From Azotimanducus sp963663145 (GTDB lineage Bacteria; Pseudomonadota; Gammaproteobacteria; Pseudomonadales; Azotimanducaceae), in the NCBI GenBank assembly GCA_963663145.1, contig OY760134.1, positions 558,001-622,000 on the forward strand: a stretch of DNA of 64,000 nucleotides. The letters are read 5' to 3'. The notes under the pieces were generated by a model, which was given only the letters and a program-made list of their open reading frames with translations, searched no databases and had not been told where the DNA came from. Below are positions 1 through 8,749 of this stretch, piece by piece. The first letter of the stretch is position 1; each line of letters opens with the position of its first letter. A program made the translations under genes and the position numbers.

Positions 1-28
1 CTTTTTGCTCGCTTTCAAGCTCCCCAGT

Positions 29-2029
29 TCAAAGGCTTACCAGCGGATCCACGTCGATCATCCAGCGCACACCGCCAGGCTTGCGAGTTGGTATATTTTG
101 TTCGAGGTGGGATAGCGTTGCGTGTAGGGCGGTGCGGTGGTTGGCCAATAGCACGCAGGAGAATCGGTACCGGTTGGCGAGCTTCGGCGTGGGGGCGGGC
201 ATTGGCCCGAGTACTTGGGCGCCGCGCACTTGCGAGGCGATGCGCGCGAGTTCCGCAAGCCATTCCCGAGCCGCGGCTTCCCTGAGGCTGTCGGTGCGAA
301 TCAAAGCCAGCTTGCCAAAAGGCGGCAGTCCGGTCGCCTTTCGCTCCCCAAGCAGCCGCTCCGCGAAGACTTCATAGCCCTTTGCGGCGAGCAGGTTGAG
401 GGCCGGATGCTCGGGGTGCAGAGTCTGAATGACAACCTCTCCCGGCAGCTCGGCTCGACCTGCCCGTCCAGCGACCTGCAAAATGATCTGCGCCGTGTGC
501 TCTGGTGCACGAAAGTCGGGGCTGGTAAAGCCCGCGTCGGCGCCAAGCACCCCCACTAGGGTGATATCGGGGAAGTGATGTCCCTTCGCAAGCATCTGCG
601 TGCCCACGAGTACGGCGGGTCGTCCTCGCGGGACTTCTGAAAGCTTGGCGGCGACCTGGCGACCTCGTACCACATCCCGGTCGATGCGCAGCACCGGCAC
701 TTCGGGGAAGCGCTCGGTGACATATTCAGCGACCCGTTGCGTTCCGGCACCGAAGGGCAGCAGGTCCGTGCCACGGCACTCCGGACAGGCGAGGATTGGC
801 TTGGTTTCGCGTCCGCAATGGTGGCAGCGAAGACATTTTGGCGTCTGATGCAGGGTCATCGGCCATTCGCAGGCGGGACACTCGGCTTTCCAGCCACACT
901 CGGTGCATTGCAGCACCGGCGCAAATCCGCGCCGGTTAATGAAAAGCAGTACCTGCTGGCCGCGATCAAGGTGTGCCTGCATGTGGCGAAGGAGTTCGGT
1001 ACCAATGCCGGCCCGATGGCTGGCGAGGCGCTCACCGCGTATATCGACGAGCTTGAGTTTCGGTAGCCGGGCGCCCGCCGTGCGCTTGCCGAGGCGCAGG
1101 AGTTTGTAGCCGCCTTTCTGGCTGTTGACCATCGATTCCAAGGACGGCGTTGCCGAACCGAGTATCAGCGGGATGCGCAGCATCTGCGCACGCTTCACTG
1201 CGAAGTCGCGCGCCGAATAGGCGAATCCGCTCATCTGCTTATAGGAGGCATCATGTTCTTCATCCACCACGATGAGGCCAAGCCTTGAGAAGGGCGTAAA
1301 AACGGCGGATCTCGTGCCGATGAGCACTTGGGCTTCACCGCACTCCGTGCGCAGCCATGAATCTTGACGTTGGCGGTCTGTCAGATCGGAATGGCTGACG
1401 ACCACCCTTTCAAATCGACGCTCGAATCGTGCCACCGATTGCGGGGTCAAGCCGATCTCCGGGACTAGGACGAGCGCTTGATATCCACGTCTGAGTACTT
1501 GATCGATGGCCTGCAAATAGACTTCGGTCTTGCCGCTGCCGGTGACGCCCATGAGTAGGAAAACTTCGAACCCACACGCCGCGCGAATCGCATCTAATGC
1601 GGTGGCCTGCTCCTCATTCGGACTGTGCGCGGGTTCGGCCTGCCATGCCGCGTTTGATGGTGCGGCGGGTTGTTTGCGCTTCGTTCGCTTTCCGCGTTTG
1701 AGGCCGGGAGGTAAGGCGCCGAAGAGGACTTCGCCGACCGGGTGGTGGTAATAGTCGGCCGCCCAGAGCAGCAGCGACATCATCTCTTCGGAATGAACAG
1801 GTGTCTCGCGAACGATTTCTTGAATCTTCTTGAGGTCGGGAAAGGAGTCGCCTGTGTCGGCGCGTTTGACACACACTCCGAGCGTCTTGGAGTGTCCGAA
1901 GGGGACACGGAGCAATGATCCTGGTTCGGGAGGCGGCATATCTTCAGGGGTGAGATAGTCAAACAGCCGACGAATCGGTCGATTCACGGCGACTTTTACG
2001 ACTGTGCCTTGGCGAGCTTGATCGCTCAC
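29..2029 (-). CDS. priA: Primosomal protein N' (PriA helicase)
   Basis: PriA is the 3'-5' superfamily 2 helicase that reloads the replisome at stalled forks. The 666-residue product is slightly shorter than the E. coli protein (732). The N-terminal 3'-end-binding domain is recognisable (VVKVAVNRPIRRLFDYL near residue 10). It is followed by Walker A GVTGSGKTEVY, the DEEH box in VVDEEHDASYKQ, and a cysteine cluster binding two zinc ions (CTECGWKAECPAC, CLRCHHCG, CPECRG). The last helicase motif VAGRAGRAELPGEVVIQT is intact. The start is GTG, read leftward, just upstream of the divergent rpoZ operon. Nothing suggests damage, and the stop lies 28 bases inside the window edge. Confidence 0.97.
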   Translation of the reverse strand: MSDQARQGTVVKVAVNRPIRRLFDYLTPEDMPPPEPGSLLRVPFGHSKTLGVCVKRADTGDSFPDLKKIQEIVRETPVHSEEMMSLLLWAADYYHHPVGEVLFGALPPGLKRGKRTKRKQPAAPSNAAWQAEPAHSPNEEQATALDAIRAACGFEVFLLMGVTGSGKTEVYLQAIDQVLRRGYQALVLVPEIGLTPQSVARFERRFERVVVSHSDLTDRQRQDSWLRTECGEAQVLIGTRSAVFTPFSRLGLIVVDEEHDASYKQMSGFAYSARDFAVKRAQMLRIPLILGSATPSLESMVNSQKGGYKLLRLGKRTAGARLPKLKLVDIRGERLASHRAGIGTELLRHMQAHLDRGQQVLLFINRRGFAPVLQCTECGWKAECPACEWPMTLHQTPKCLRCHHCGRETKPILACPECRGTDLLPFGAGTQRVAEYVTERFPEVPVLRIDRDVVRGRQVAAKLSEVPRGRPAVLVGTQMLAKGHHFPDITLVGVLGADAGFTSPDFRAPEHTAQIILQVAGRAGRAELPGEVVIQTLHPEHPALNLLAAKGYEVFAERLLGERKATGLPPFGKLALIRTDSLREAAAREWLAELARIASQVRGAQVLGPMPAPTPKLANRYRFSCVLLANHRTALHATLSHLEQNIPTRKPGGVRWMIDVDPLVSL

Positions 2030-2033
2030 GAGC

Positions 2034-2063
2034 TTGCACCCTGGGGGTCAGAATCAGTACACT
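2034..2063 (+). promoter_or_regulatory. Candidate sigma-70 promoter for rpoZ-spoT-ridA-recG
   Basis: A TTGCAC -35 box (2034-2039) and a TACACT -10 box (2058-2063) are separated by 18 bases, about 70 bases upstream of rpoZ in the priA-rpoZ divergent gap. This is a pattern match only. The -10 box is imperfect. Confidence 0.4.
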
Positions 2064-2134
2064 TTAACCCTCGGCAGTTGGCCCCGCATACCCACGGGGC
2101 ACCAGAGTGCAACAAGGAGAAGGGATTTCCGTTC

Positions 2135-2422
2135 ATGGCGCGTATAACCGTTGAAGATTGCTTGGAAAACGTTGATAACCGTTTTGAACTCGTGTTGACC
2201 GCGACGCGCAGGGCCCGTCAGCTTGCCCAGGATGGGGCGCGAGCACTTATTGAAGTCAAGAATGACAAGCCCACGGTGACCGCGCTTCGCGAAATTGCCG
2301 AAGGCCTGATCGACGAAGAGGTGATGGACAACCAAGATCAATTGATCATGTCTCATCGCGAACAGACGATGCAGGTGACGGCCTCTTATGGGCTTGGAGA
2401 TGGAAGCAGCGACGAATTATGA
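2135..2422 (+). CDS. rpoZ: RNA polymerase omega subunit
   Basis: The omega subunit helps assembly of RNA polymerase and, in E. coli, forms part of a ppGpp site. The product is 95 residues and begins MARITVEDCLENVDNRFELV, the conserved omega N-terminus. TRRARQL and the ALREIAEGLI helix follow. An upstream in-frame extension exists, but the family alignment and the AAGGAGA (2114-2120) fix the start at the internal ATG. It leads the usual gammaproteobacterial order rpoZ-spoT-ridA-recG. A multi-hairpin element begins six bases after its stop. Confidence 0.95.
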   Translation: MARITVEDCLENVDNRFELVLTATRRARQLAQDGARALIEVKNDKPTVTALREIAEGLIDEEVMDNQDQLIMSHREQTMQVTASYGLGDGSSDEL

Positions 2423-2428
2423 TTCTGC

Positions 2429-2573
2429 TCTGAATAAGTCCGTTTGTGGACTTATTCAGACTCGCGAAACAAAATTGCGATTTTGTTTTGCTCGCGGGTT
2501 CAATGCCTGACGGAATCGAACTTGGCGGCACATCCATGTGCCGCACGGCAAGTCCTGATCTTGAGGACTTGCC
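2429..2573. repeat. Tandem multi-hairpin element between rpoZ and spoT
   Basis: Four successive inverted repeats lie within 145 bases. H1: arms 2429-2441 and 2448-2460, a perfect 13-bp stem with loop GTTTGT. H2: arms 2464-2475 and 2480-2491, 12 bp with one G-T pair and loop TGCG. H3: arms 2525-2533 and 2536-2544, 9 bp perfect. H4: arms 2547-2556 and 2564-2573, 10 bp perfect. None is followed by a T-run, so they are not ordinary intrinsic terminators. They lie within the open frame that leads into spoT, whose translation start is therefore unclear. A related first hairpin occurs at 55055-55091. Confidence 0.8.
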
Positions 2574-4746
2574 TCATTCTCATTTCCACACCCAGCTGGC
2601 GACGCGCGCTTCGAAAGAGTCGGTCGCCGCGCCCACATCCATAGATTCGCTGGCGGATGCGGCCGGCCTCTACTTGCCGACCGAGCAGGTGACGCAAATC
2701 CGCAAGGCGCACGAGTTTGCCGAGAATGCGCATGAGGGCCAGTTTCGAACGACCGGCCATCCCTATATCTCTCACCCGCTCGCGGTTGCCTCAATCTTGG
2801 TGGACATGCACTTGGACCACAAGTGCATCATCGCCGCGCTCTTGCATGATGTGGTTGAAGACACCAAGGCGACCCAATCCATGGTCAATCGCCACTTTGG
2901 AAGGGAAGTCGGCTACTTGGTGGAGGGGGTGAGCAAACTCGGCAACATCCACCTGTCGCATCACGAAGCACAAGCGGAGAACCTTCAAAAGATGATCTTT
3001 GCCATGTCACGAGACATTCGCGTGGTGCTCGTCAAAATGGCTGACAGACTGCACAACATGCGAACGCTCGCGGTACTCCCTACTGCCAAGCGCCACCGTA
3101 TTGCCGAGGAAACGTTAGAGATTTACGCCCCTTTGGCGCGACGGCTCGGCATGCACGGCATCATGGCGGAACTGGAGGATTTGAGCTTCGAGAACATGCA
3201 TCCCTTGCGCAGCGCCTGCGTACGCCGGGCGCGCGAGAAGTTTGCCTTGAATCGAAAGTTCGTGCTCAAGAAGATCACCGATCGCCTCACCAAGGCGATT
3301 CGCGGCACCGGCATCAACGCGAAGATCTTCGGCCGCGAAAAGCACCTCTATTCGATCTATCGAAAAATGAAGGATCGGCACAAATCCTTTCGCGAGATCA
3401 TGGATGTCTATGGTCTGCGCATCGTGGTTGACAGCGTTGATGATTGTTACAGGACGCTCGGCGTCGTGCATCGCGAGTACAAACCTTTCACCGACCGCTT
3501 CAAGGACTATGTGGCCATCCCAAAGTCGAATGGGTATCAGTCGCTGCACACGACCCTGTTCGGCTTGGATTCCATTCCCATCGAAGTGCAAATACGCACC
3601 CATGAAATGGACGATATCGCCGACCACGGTATCGCCCGGCACACCAAGTACACCTCGAACGGAAGCTCGTCTCCAGGCCAAGACCTTTCCGAGCGCTGGT
3701 TGCAGGAGGTGTTGGAACTGCGCGAGGATGCTAAGGGCAACTATGACTTTGTCGAGTCACTCAAGTCCTATCTCTTTCCGGAGGAGGTGTACGTATTCTC
3801 TCCGGACGGCGACATCTACGCCTTGCCGAGCGGCGCCTCTCCGATTGATTTCGCCTATGCCGTACACACCGATATAGGAAACACCTGCGTCGCCTGCCGA
3901 ATTGATCGCGCCTTGGCACCCCTCAATACACGTCTTGAGGCTGGCCAAACCGTGAACATCATCACGGCCGACAACGCTTCTCCGAGTCCTGATTGGCTGA
4001 ATTACGTCATCACCAACAAGGCGCGCGCCGGTATTCGTCAAGCATTGCGCTCCAACCGGCGCTCGGCAGCCATCGCGCTCGGCACCAAACTATTGAATCA
4101 ATCTCTGGCACACGCCAATACACACATACGCAATCTTGATTTTCGTCGCTTGCGCAAAGTGGTGCGGGGCTTGGGATTCAGCAGCGTGAAGGATTTGCTT
4201 GCCGCCATAGGTCGTGGCGAACATACCGGCTATGCCGTGGCGGGGCGACTGCTTGAACACACGGATCCCGACTATTCGGCGGTGCCGGTAGAGATTTCCC
4301 AAGCCGTCGGCATCAGCCAGCGAGATCATTTGATCATTAGTTTTGCGCGCTGCTGCTTTCCCGTTCATGGCGACTCCATCGTCGGACACATCTCTCATCA
4401 GCGTGGATTCGTAGTGCATCGCGAGAGCTGCCCTAATTTGGTTGAGATTCGCAGACGGGCGGCTGATGAGCTCACTCCCGCGAAGTGGATTGGCTCTCCA
4501 GACAAGGAGTTTCCGGCGAGCCTCAAATTGGAAGCGGCCAATGATTCCAACGCGCTATCGGATTTGGCTGTGGCCATGCGTCAAGTGGGTGCGACCATCA
4601 AGAGTTTGAAAGTCGAAGGCGATGCGGAAGAACATGCGCTGGTGGACATGGAGGTGTCCGTGCGTGGTCTTGCACAGCTCAATCGGCTGATTCGTCGCAT
4701 TGCGGCAACACCGAGTGTCAAGGAAGTAAGGAGAGCGTTTCGATGA
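2446..4746 (+). CDS. spoT: Bifunctional (p)ppGpp synthetase/hydrolase SpoT
   Basis: SpoT makes and degrades the alarmone (p)ppGpp. Visible domains are the HD hydrolase (AALLHDVVEDT, then MADRLHNMRTL), the RelA/SpoT synthetase (YGLRIVV, YVAIPKSNGYQSLHT), TGS (VYVFSPDGDIYALPSGASP), a conserved segment FARCCFPVHGDSIVGHI, and a C-terminal ACT domain. The coordinates give the longest open frame, from GTG 2446. Homology begins only near codon 66 (DSLADAAGLYLPTEQ). Candidate starts are GTG 2446, ATG 2503 and ATG 2536, all inside the hairpin array and none with a convincing ribosome site. An in-frame ATA at 2641 would give 701 residues, close to the E. coli length of 702, but has no clear Shine-Dalgarno. 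The gene overlaps ridA by four bases. Confidence 0.95.
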   Translation: MDLFRLAKQNCDFVLLAGSMPDGIELGGTSMCRTASPDLEDLPHSHFHTQLATRASKESVAAPTSIDSLADAAGLYLPTEQVTQIRKAHEFAENAHEGQFRTTGHPYISHPLAVASILVDMHLDHKCIIAALLHDVVEDTKATQSMVNRHFGREVGYLVEGVSKLGNIHLSHHEAQAENLQKMIFAMSRDIRVVLVKMADRLHNMRTLAVLPTAKRHRIAEETLEIYAPLARRLGMHGIMAELEDLSFENMHPLRSACVRRAREKFALNRKFVLKKITDRLTKAIRGTGINAKIFGREKHLYSIYRKMKDRHKSFREIMDVYGLRIVVDSVDDCYRTLGVVHREYKPFTDRFKDYVAIPKSNGYQSLHTTLFGLDSIPIEVQIRTHEMDDIADHGIARHTKYTSNGSSSPGQDLSERWLQEVLELREDAKGNYDFVESLKSYLFPEEVYVFSPDGDIYALPSGASPIDFAYAVHTDIGNTCVACRIDRALAPLNTRLEAGQTVNIITADNASPSPDWLNYVITNKARAGIRQALRSNRRSAAIALGTKLLNQSLAHANTHIRNLDFRRLRKVVRGLGFSSVKDLLAAIGRGEHTGYAVAGRLLEHTDPDYSAVPVEISQAVGISQRDHLIISFARCCFPVHGDSIVGHISHQRGFVVHRESCPNLVEIRRRAADELTPAKWIGSPDKEFPASLKLEAANDSNALSDLAVAMRQVGATIKSLKVEGDAEEHALVDMEVSVRGLAQLNRLIRRIAATPSVKEVRRAFR

Positions 4747-5138
4747 GCACTGTCAGCGATCAGCGTGAGGAAATACGCACCGAGGCGGCACCGGCACCGG
4801 TGGGTGCCTATTCGCAAGCCATCAGGGCGGGCAACCACATTTACGTATCGGGCCAAGTTCCCTTGGTGCCCGGAGCATCCACTCTGATAAGCGAAGACGT
4901 GGAGGCCCAGATTCATCAGGTATTCAAGAATCTGGCTGCGATCATCGAGGCGGCTGGTGTGACTTTTTCGCAAGCGGTCAAATTCACCGTCTATTTGCGC
5001 GACCTCGCGGATTTTCACCGCGTCAATCGAATCATGGCGGAATACGTGCCGAAACCCTTTCCGGCCAGGGTTGCCATTCAGGCTGCGGCACTGCCCTTGG
5101 GTGCGGCTGTTGAAATCGACGCGATTCTTGTCTGCTAG
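4743..5138 (+). CDS. ridA: RidA family reactive imine deaminase
   Basis: RidA hydrolyses reactive enamine/imine intermediates released by PLP enzymes such as threonine dehydratase. The 131-residue protein has the family signature PARVAIQAAALPLGAAVEID, including the substrate-binding arginine, and GAYSQAIRAGNHIYVSGQVP near the N-terminus. Its ATG overlaps the spoT stop (ATGA), implying translational coupling. Position between spoT and recG is typical of Gammaproteobacteria. Confidence 0.94.
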   Translation: MSTVSDQREEIRTEAAPAPVGAYSQAIRAGNHIYVSGQVPLVPGASTLISEDVEAQIHQVFKNLAAIIEAAGVTFSQAVKFTVYLRDLADFHRVNRIMAEYVPKPFPARVAIQAAALPLGAAVEIDAILVC

Positions 5139-5160
5139 TTAGCTTTCGAAGGATTGCTCC

Positions 5161-7209
5161 ATAGACCTTTTCGAACTTCAAAAAGCGCCTGTCACCTCGC
5201 TCAAGCAGGTAGGCAAGTCGACTGCTGCTCAGCTCGCTCGCCTTGAGATTCACAACTGCCTAGACCTCCTGCTGCATCTGCCCCACAGATGGCAGATCCG
5301 CACCCGCTACCAGCCATTCAGCGAATTGCGCGCCAATCAAGAATGCCTTGTGCTCGGAAGGGTTGCCCACTCGCAGGTGCTGCCCTCCGGGCGGCGCAGT
5401 TGGGAAGTTCGCCTCATTGATGATGAGGGCGCGATCACGCTCCGCTTCTTCCATTATTCCGATTACCAGCGTAGGCAGGTCTCCATTGGCAATTGGATGC
5501 GTTGTTACGGCGTGGTGCGTATCGGGCCGAGGGGTCTGGAAATGATCCATCCGGAATATCTCGTGTCGAGGGCGGACATCCCCCCGCCTCCGGATGAGTG
5601 CGATGCACCCGTGTATCCGCTCACGGCAGGACTCACCCAAAAGAAGCTGTTCAAGCTCATGGCACAGGTGCTGTCCGGATTCTCGGGCGAAGGCTGGCCG
5701 AACTTTGAACTGAGTGCACCACTCGACCTAGGTGCGATTCAAGCCTTGCGGCTGCTCCACCAGCCTCCGCCGGGCGTGTCGGCGGAGGCGCTCACGGCTG
5801 CGCGCAGCCGACTAGCCATTGAAGAGTTGGCGGCGCATTTGATGAAGTCTATTGGCGAACGCAAGCGGCTGGCCGAAGCGCCCGCTATTCCCCTGCCGCG
5901 CGGCCCGGAGCTTGGTCGGCAAATGCTGCAAAGGCTCGGATTCCAGTTGACCTCGGCGCAATCGAGCGCGCTCAAGGTGATTCTTCCCGAATTGGAGCGC
6001 CCCCACGCCATGCTTCGCCTATTGCAGGGCGATGTTGGGTCGGGCAAGACGGTGGTGGCCGCGTTTGCCGCGCTGCGTGCTGCCGAAAACCGGCATCAGG
6101 CGGCCATCATGGCGCCAACCGAGATGCTGGCGGAACAACATTTCGATACCTTTGTTGCTTGGCTCGCTCCATTGGGGGTGAATGTTCGTCTATTGACGGG
6201 GTCGATTGTCGGAAAGCCGCGCGCCTCCGCGCTTGCCGATATCAGCAGCGGACATGCGCATGTCGTGGTGGGAACCCATGCGCTTTTCCAGGCAGATGTC
6301 GAATTTGATTCGCTCGCTCTGGTGATCATTGACGAGCAGCATAGATTTGGGGTCTATCAACGATTGGCGCTGAAATCCAAGGGCATGCAGCCGCATCAAT
6401 TGATCATGACCGCAACGCCGATTCCGCGCACCCTTGCCATGAGCATGTATGCTCACATGGACCATACGGTGCTTGACGAGTTGCCCCCCGGGCGCAAGCC
6501 CATATCGACGACGCGCTTGGATCAGTCCCGCAGGGGTGATTTGGTGCGGCGTGTGCGTGAATCCTGCCGCAATGAACGTCAAGCCTATTGGGTGTGTACG
6601 CGCATTGAAGAATCCGAGGAAGAGGATATTCGCGATGTGCAGAACACGGCCGAGGATCTACGCGCGCGATTGCAGGGCATGCGCGTGGAAGGGCTGCATG
6701 GTCGCATGAATACCAGTGAGAAGCAGGAGGTGATGGACCGGTTTCGTGCTGGAGAGATTCGCGTATTGGTCGCCACCACAGTGATCGAAGTGGGTGTGGA
6801 TGTTCCAAATGCCTCTTTGATGATCATTGAGAACCCGGAACGTCTCGGCCTCGCGCAGCTACATCAGCTTCGCGGCAGGGTCGGTCGCGGCGCGGTGGAC
6901 AGCCACTGCGTGCTCTTGCACGGAGAAGAGATTTCCGAGCTTGCGCATCGACGGTTGGAAGCCATGATGCAAACCAACGATGGATTTCTGCTCGCGGAGA
7001 AAGACCTTGAGCTGCGTGGCGAGGGGGAAATCACCGGCACGCGCCAGAGCGGACTCGCCCCCTATCGTGTCGCCGACCTCCGCCGCGATAGACGATTATT
7101 GGAATCGGCGTTGGCAACAGCGAAGCGATTGATGGAGGAAGATCCGGCGCGAGCCGCATTGCTTGAAGGTCTCTGGGTGCGCGGTGCTTCGGATGTGACC
7201 ACCGTGTGA
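5161..7209 (+). CDS. recG: ATP-dependent DNA helicase RecG, apparent ATA start
   Basis: RecG is the branch-migration and fork-reversal helicase. Motifs seen include Walker A LQGDVGSGKTVVA, the DEQH box (IIDEQHRFGV), TATPIPRT, and GRVGRGAVDSHCVL. The first ATG/GTG/TTG in frame is TTG 5326, which would remove the wedge-domain start. The open frame continues upstream to a TAG at 5140 and encodes clear RecG homology (SLKQVGKSTAAQLARLEIHN, then LDLLLHLPHRW). No ATG, GTG or TTG occurs there. An ATA at 5161 sits eight bases after GAAGG (5148-5152) and 22 bases after the ridA stop. Starting there gives 682 residues, the normal family length. The start codon is inferred; the coding assignment is firm. 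Confidence 0.93.
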   Translation: MDLFELQKAPVTSLKQVGKSTAAQLARLEIHNCLDLLLHLPHRWQIRTRYQPFSELRANQECLVLGRVAHSQVLPSGRRSWEVRLIDDEGAITLRFFHYSDYQRRQVSIGNWMRCYGVVRIGPRGLEMIHPEYLVSRADIPPPPDECDAPVYPLTAGLTQKKLFKLMAQVLSGFSGEGWPNFELSAPLDLGAIQALRLLHQPPPGVSAEALTAARSRLAIEELAAHLMKSIGERKRLAEAPAIPLPRGPELGRQMLQRLGFQLTSAQSSALKVILPELERPHAMLRLLQGDVGSGKTVVAAFAALRAAENRHQAAIMAPTEMLAEQHFDTFVAWLAPLGVNVRLLTGSIVGKPRASALADISSGHAHVVVGTHALFQADVEFDSLALVIIDEQHRFGVYQRLALKSKGMQPHQLIMTATPIPRTLAMSMYAHMDHTVLDELPPGRKPISTTRLDQSRRGDLVRRVRESCRNERQAYWVCTRIEESEEEDIRDVQNTAEDLRARLQGMRVEGLHGRMNTSEKQEVMDRFRAGEIRVLVATTVIEVGVDVPNASLMIIENPERLGLAQLHQLRGRVGRGAVDSHCVLLHGEEISELAHRRLEAMMQTNDGFLLAEKDLELRGEGEITGTRQSGLAPYRVADLRRDRRLLESALATAKRLMEEDPARAALLEGLWVRGASDVTTV

Positions 7210-7287
7210 AGCCGCAGGCCAAGCGTGCAGGCAGTCGCGGCGACGAACGGGTCGCTTCTTCCATGAGAGAGGAGGATTCCCCTCGGG

Positions 7288-8670
7288 TCAACTCCTGATG
7301 CCGAGGTCTGTTTGCGTGCGCACTATGCCTTCGCGCAGGATATCGACGATTTGATCTATCTCTTCGCGGCTCAGGGTCAGTGCCGGTGACATGACATTGA
7401 GGTGCGTCAGCGGCCGAACGATGAGCCCGAGTGCTTCGCAATGGTTCGAGACCTGCTTGCCGATGTTCATGGACTCTGGAAAGATCTCGCGCGTCTCCTT
7501 GTCGGCCACAAATTCAACGCACATCATCATCTTGCGTCCGCGCACGTCGCCGACCAAAGGCAGTTCTGCGAGTTCTTCGAGTCGCGATTCAAAGTAGAGG
7601 CCGACCTCGCACACATGGTCGAGAGTCGCCTCGCGCTCGATGATGTCTATCACCTTGAGAGCCGCAGCGCAGCACACGGGATGGCCTGAATAGGTAAACC
7701 CATGTGCGAATACCCGTTCCGGATCACCCTTGCTGATGGTCCCGTGGATCTCGTCCGAATAGATTGTGGCGCCGAGCGGGAGATACCCGGAGGTGATGCC
7801 TTTGGCGCAGGTGATGATGTCCGGCTCGATGCCAAACTCCCCGGAACTCGCAAACCAATGGCCAACCCGACCGAAGGCGGTCACCACTTCGTCGGCGATG
7901 TAGAGCAGGTCATGCTTGCGGCAGAGTTCGAAGGTGCGGCGGTTGTAGTCCTTGGGAGGCACGATCACGCCTCCAGATCCCAAGATGGGTTCGGCGATGA
8001 AGGCGGCGACTTTGGCAGCTCCGAGCTCAAGAATCTTATCCTCGAGTTCGTCGACGAGTAGGTCGCAGAACTCGTCTTCACTGATGCCGGACGGTGCTCT
8101 ATAGTAGTTTGGGCAGGAAACAAAGTGAATGGTGTCGGTGATGTATTCGAGCTCTTTGATGTGATCTCTTCCGCTCAAGGAGGCGGAGAGGTAGGTGCTG
8201 CCGTGATAGGCTTGGCGGCGAGAAATGAAATGTCGCTTTTCTGGGAGTCCGCGAGAAGACTGATAGAAGCGAACGAGGCGTGCGGCGGTATCCACGGCGG
8301 TCGAGCCGCCAGTCGAAAAGATGCTGCGATTGAGGTTTCCTGGCGCCAGTTCGGACAGCTTTGCCGCAAGTTCGGTCGTGCGAACGCCGCCCATGTCCAC
8401 AAAAGGGTTGGCGTAGGCGAGTTCTTTGACCTGCGAGGCAATCGCCTCGGCCATGTCCTCTCTGCCCAAGCCAAGGTTGGTGCACCACAGCCCGCCCACT
8501 GCATCGAGATACCACTTGCCATTTGCATCCTGAATATAGGCGCCTTGACCCTTTTCGATGAGCAGCGCCCCTGTCTGCTCAAACGAATCGAAATGTTGCC
8601 AAGGGTGTAACAAGTGAAGGCGGTCAGCTTCCCAGAGTTGCTGTGCTTCGTTATGGAGAGGTCCCGGCAT
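7288..8670 (-). CDS. Class III (omega) aminotransferase, PLP-dependent
   Basis: This 460-residue enzyme of the ornithine/omega-amino acid aminotransferase fold probably transfers an amino group from a terminal amine such as putrescine or an omega-amino acid to pyruvate. Landmarks are FSTGGSTAVDTAARLVRFY, YHGSTYLSASLSG, the aspartate of LLYIADEVVTAFGRVG, and the PLP lysine in DIITCAKGITSGYLPLGA. The ATG follows AAGGGAA by five bases. It stands alone, convergent with recG. Substrate is not determined by the sequence. A second class III enzyme lies at 36037-37362. Confidence 0.88.
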   Translation of the reverse strand: MPGPLHNEAQQLWEADRLHLLHPWQHFDSFEQTGALLIEKGQGAYIQDANGKWYLDAVGGLWCTNLGLGREDMAEAIASQVKELAYANPFVDMGGVRTTELAAKLSELAPGNLNRSIFSTGGSTAVDTAARLVRFYQSSRGLPEKRHFISRRQAYHGSTYLSASLSGRDHIKELEYITDTIHFVSCPNYYRAPSGISEDEFCDLLVDELEDKILELGAAKVAAFIAEPILGSGGVIVPPKDYNRRTFELCRKHDLLYIADEVVTAFGRVGHWFASSGEFGIEPDIITCAKGITSGYLPLGATIYSDEIHGTISKGDPERVFAHGFTYSGHPVCCAAALKVIDIIEREATLDHVCEVGLYFESRLEELAELPLVGDVRGRKMMMCVEFVADKETREIFPESMNIGKQVSNHCEALGLIVRPLTHLNVMSPALTLSREEIDQIVDILREGIVRTQTDLGIRS

Positions 8671-8700
8671 ATCGATTCCCTTGGTAAAGTGAGTGCGCTT

Positions 8701-8719
8701 GGTTTCGTAAAACGAAACC
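8701..8719. repeat. Short perfect hairpin between aminotransferase and beta-barrel gene
   Basis: GGTTTCGT and ACGAAACC form a perfect 8-bp stem with a three-base loop. A weaker pairing (AAGTC with GACCT, about 8733-8750) lies beside it. The pair sits just after the leftward beta-barrel gene and before the aminotransferase start. There is no T-run. It may be an mRNA 3'-end structure or another member of the hairpin elements seen elsewhere in this window. Confidence 0.45.
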
Positions 8720-8749
8720 TTCGTTGCTATTCAAGTCTGTCTTTCGGAC

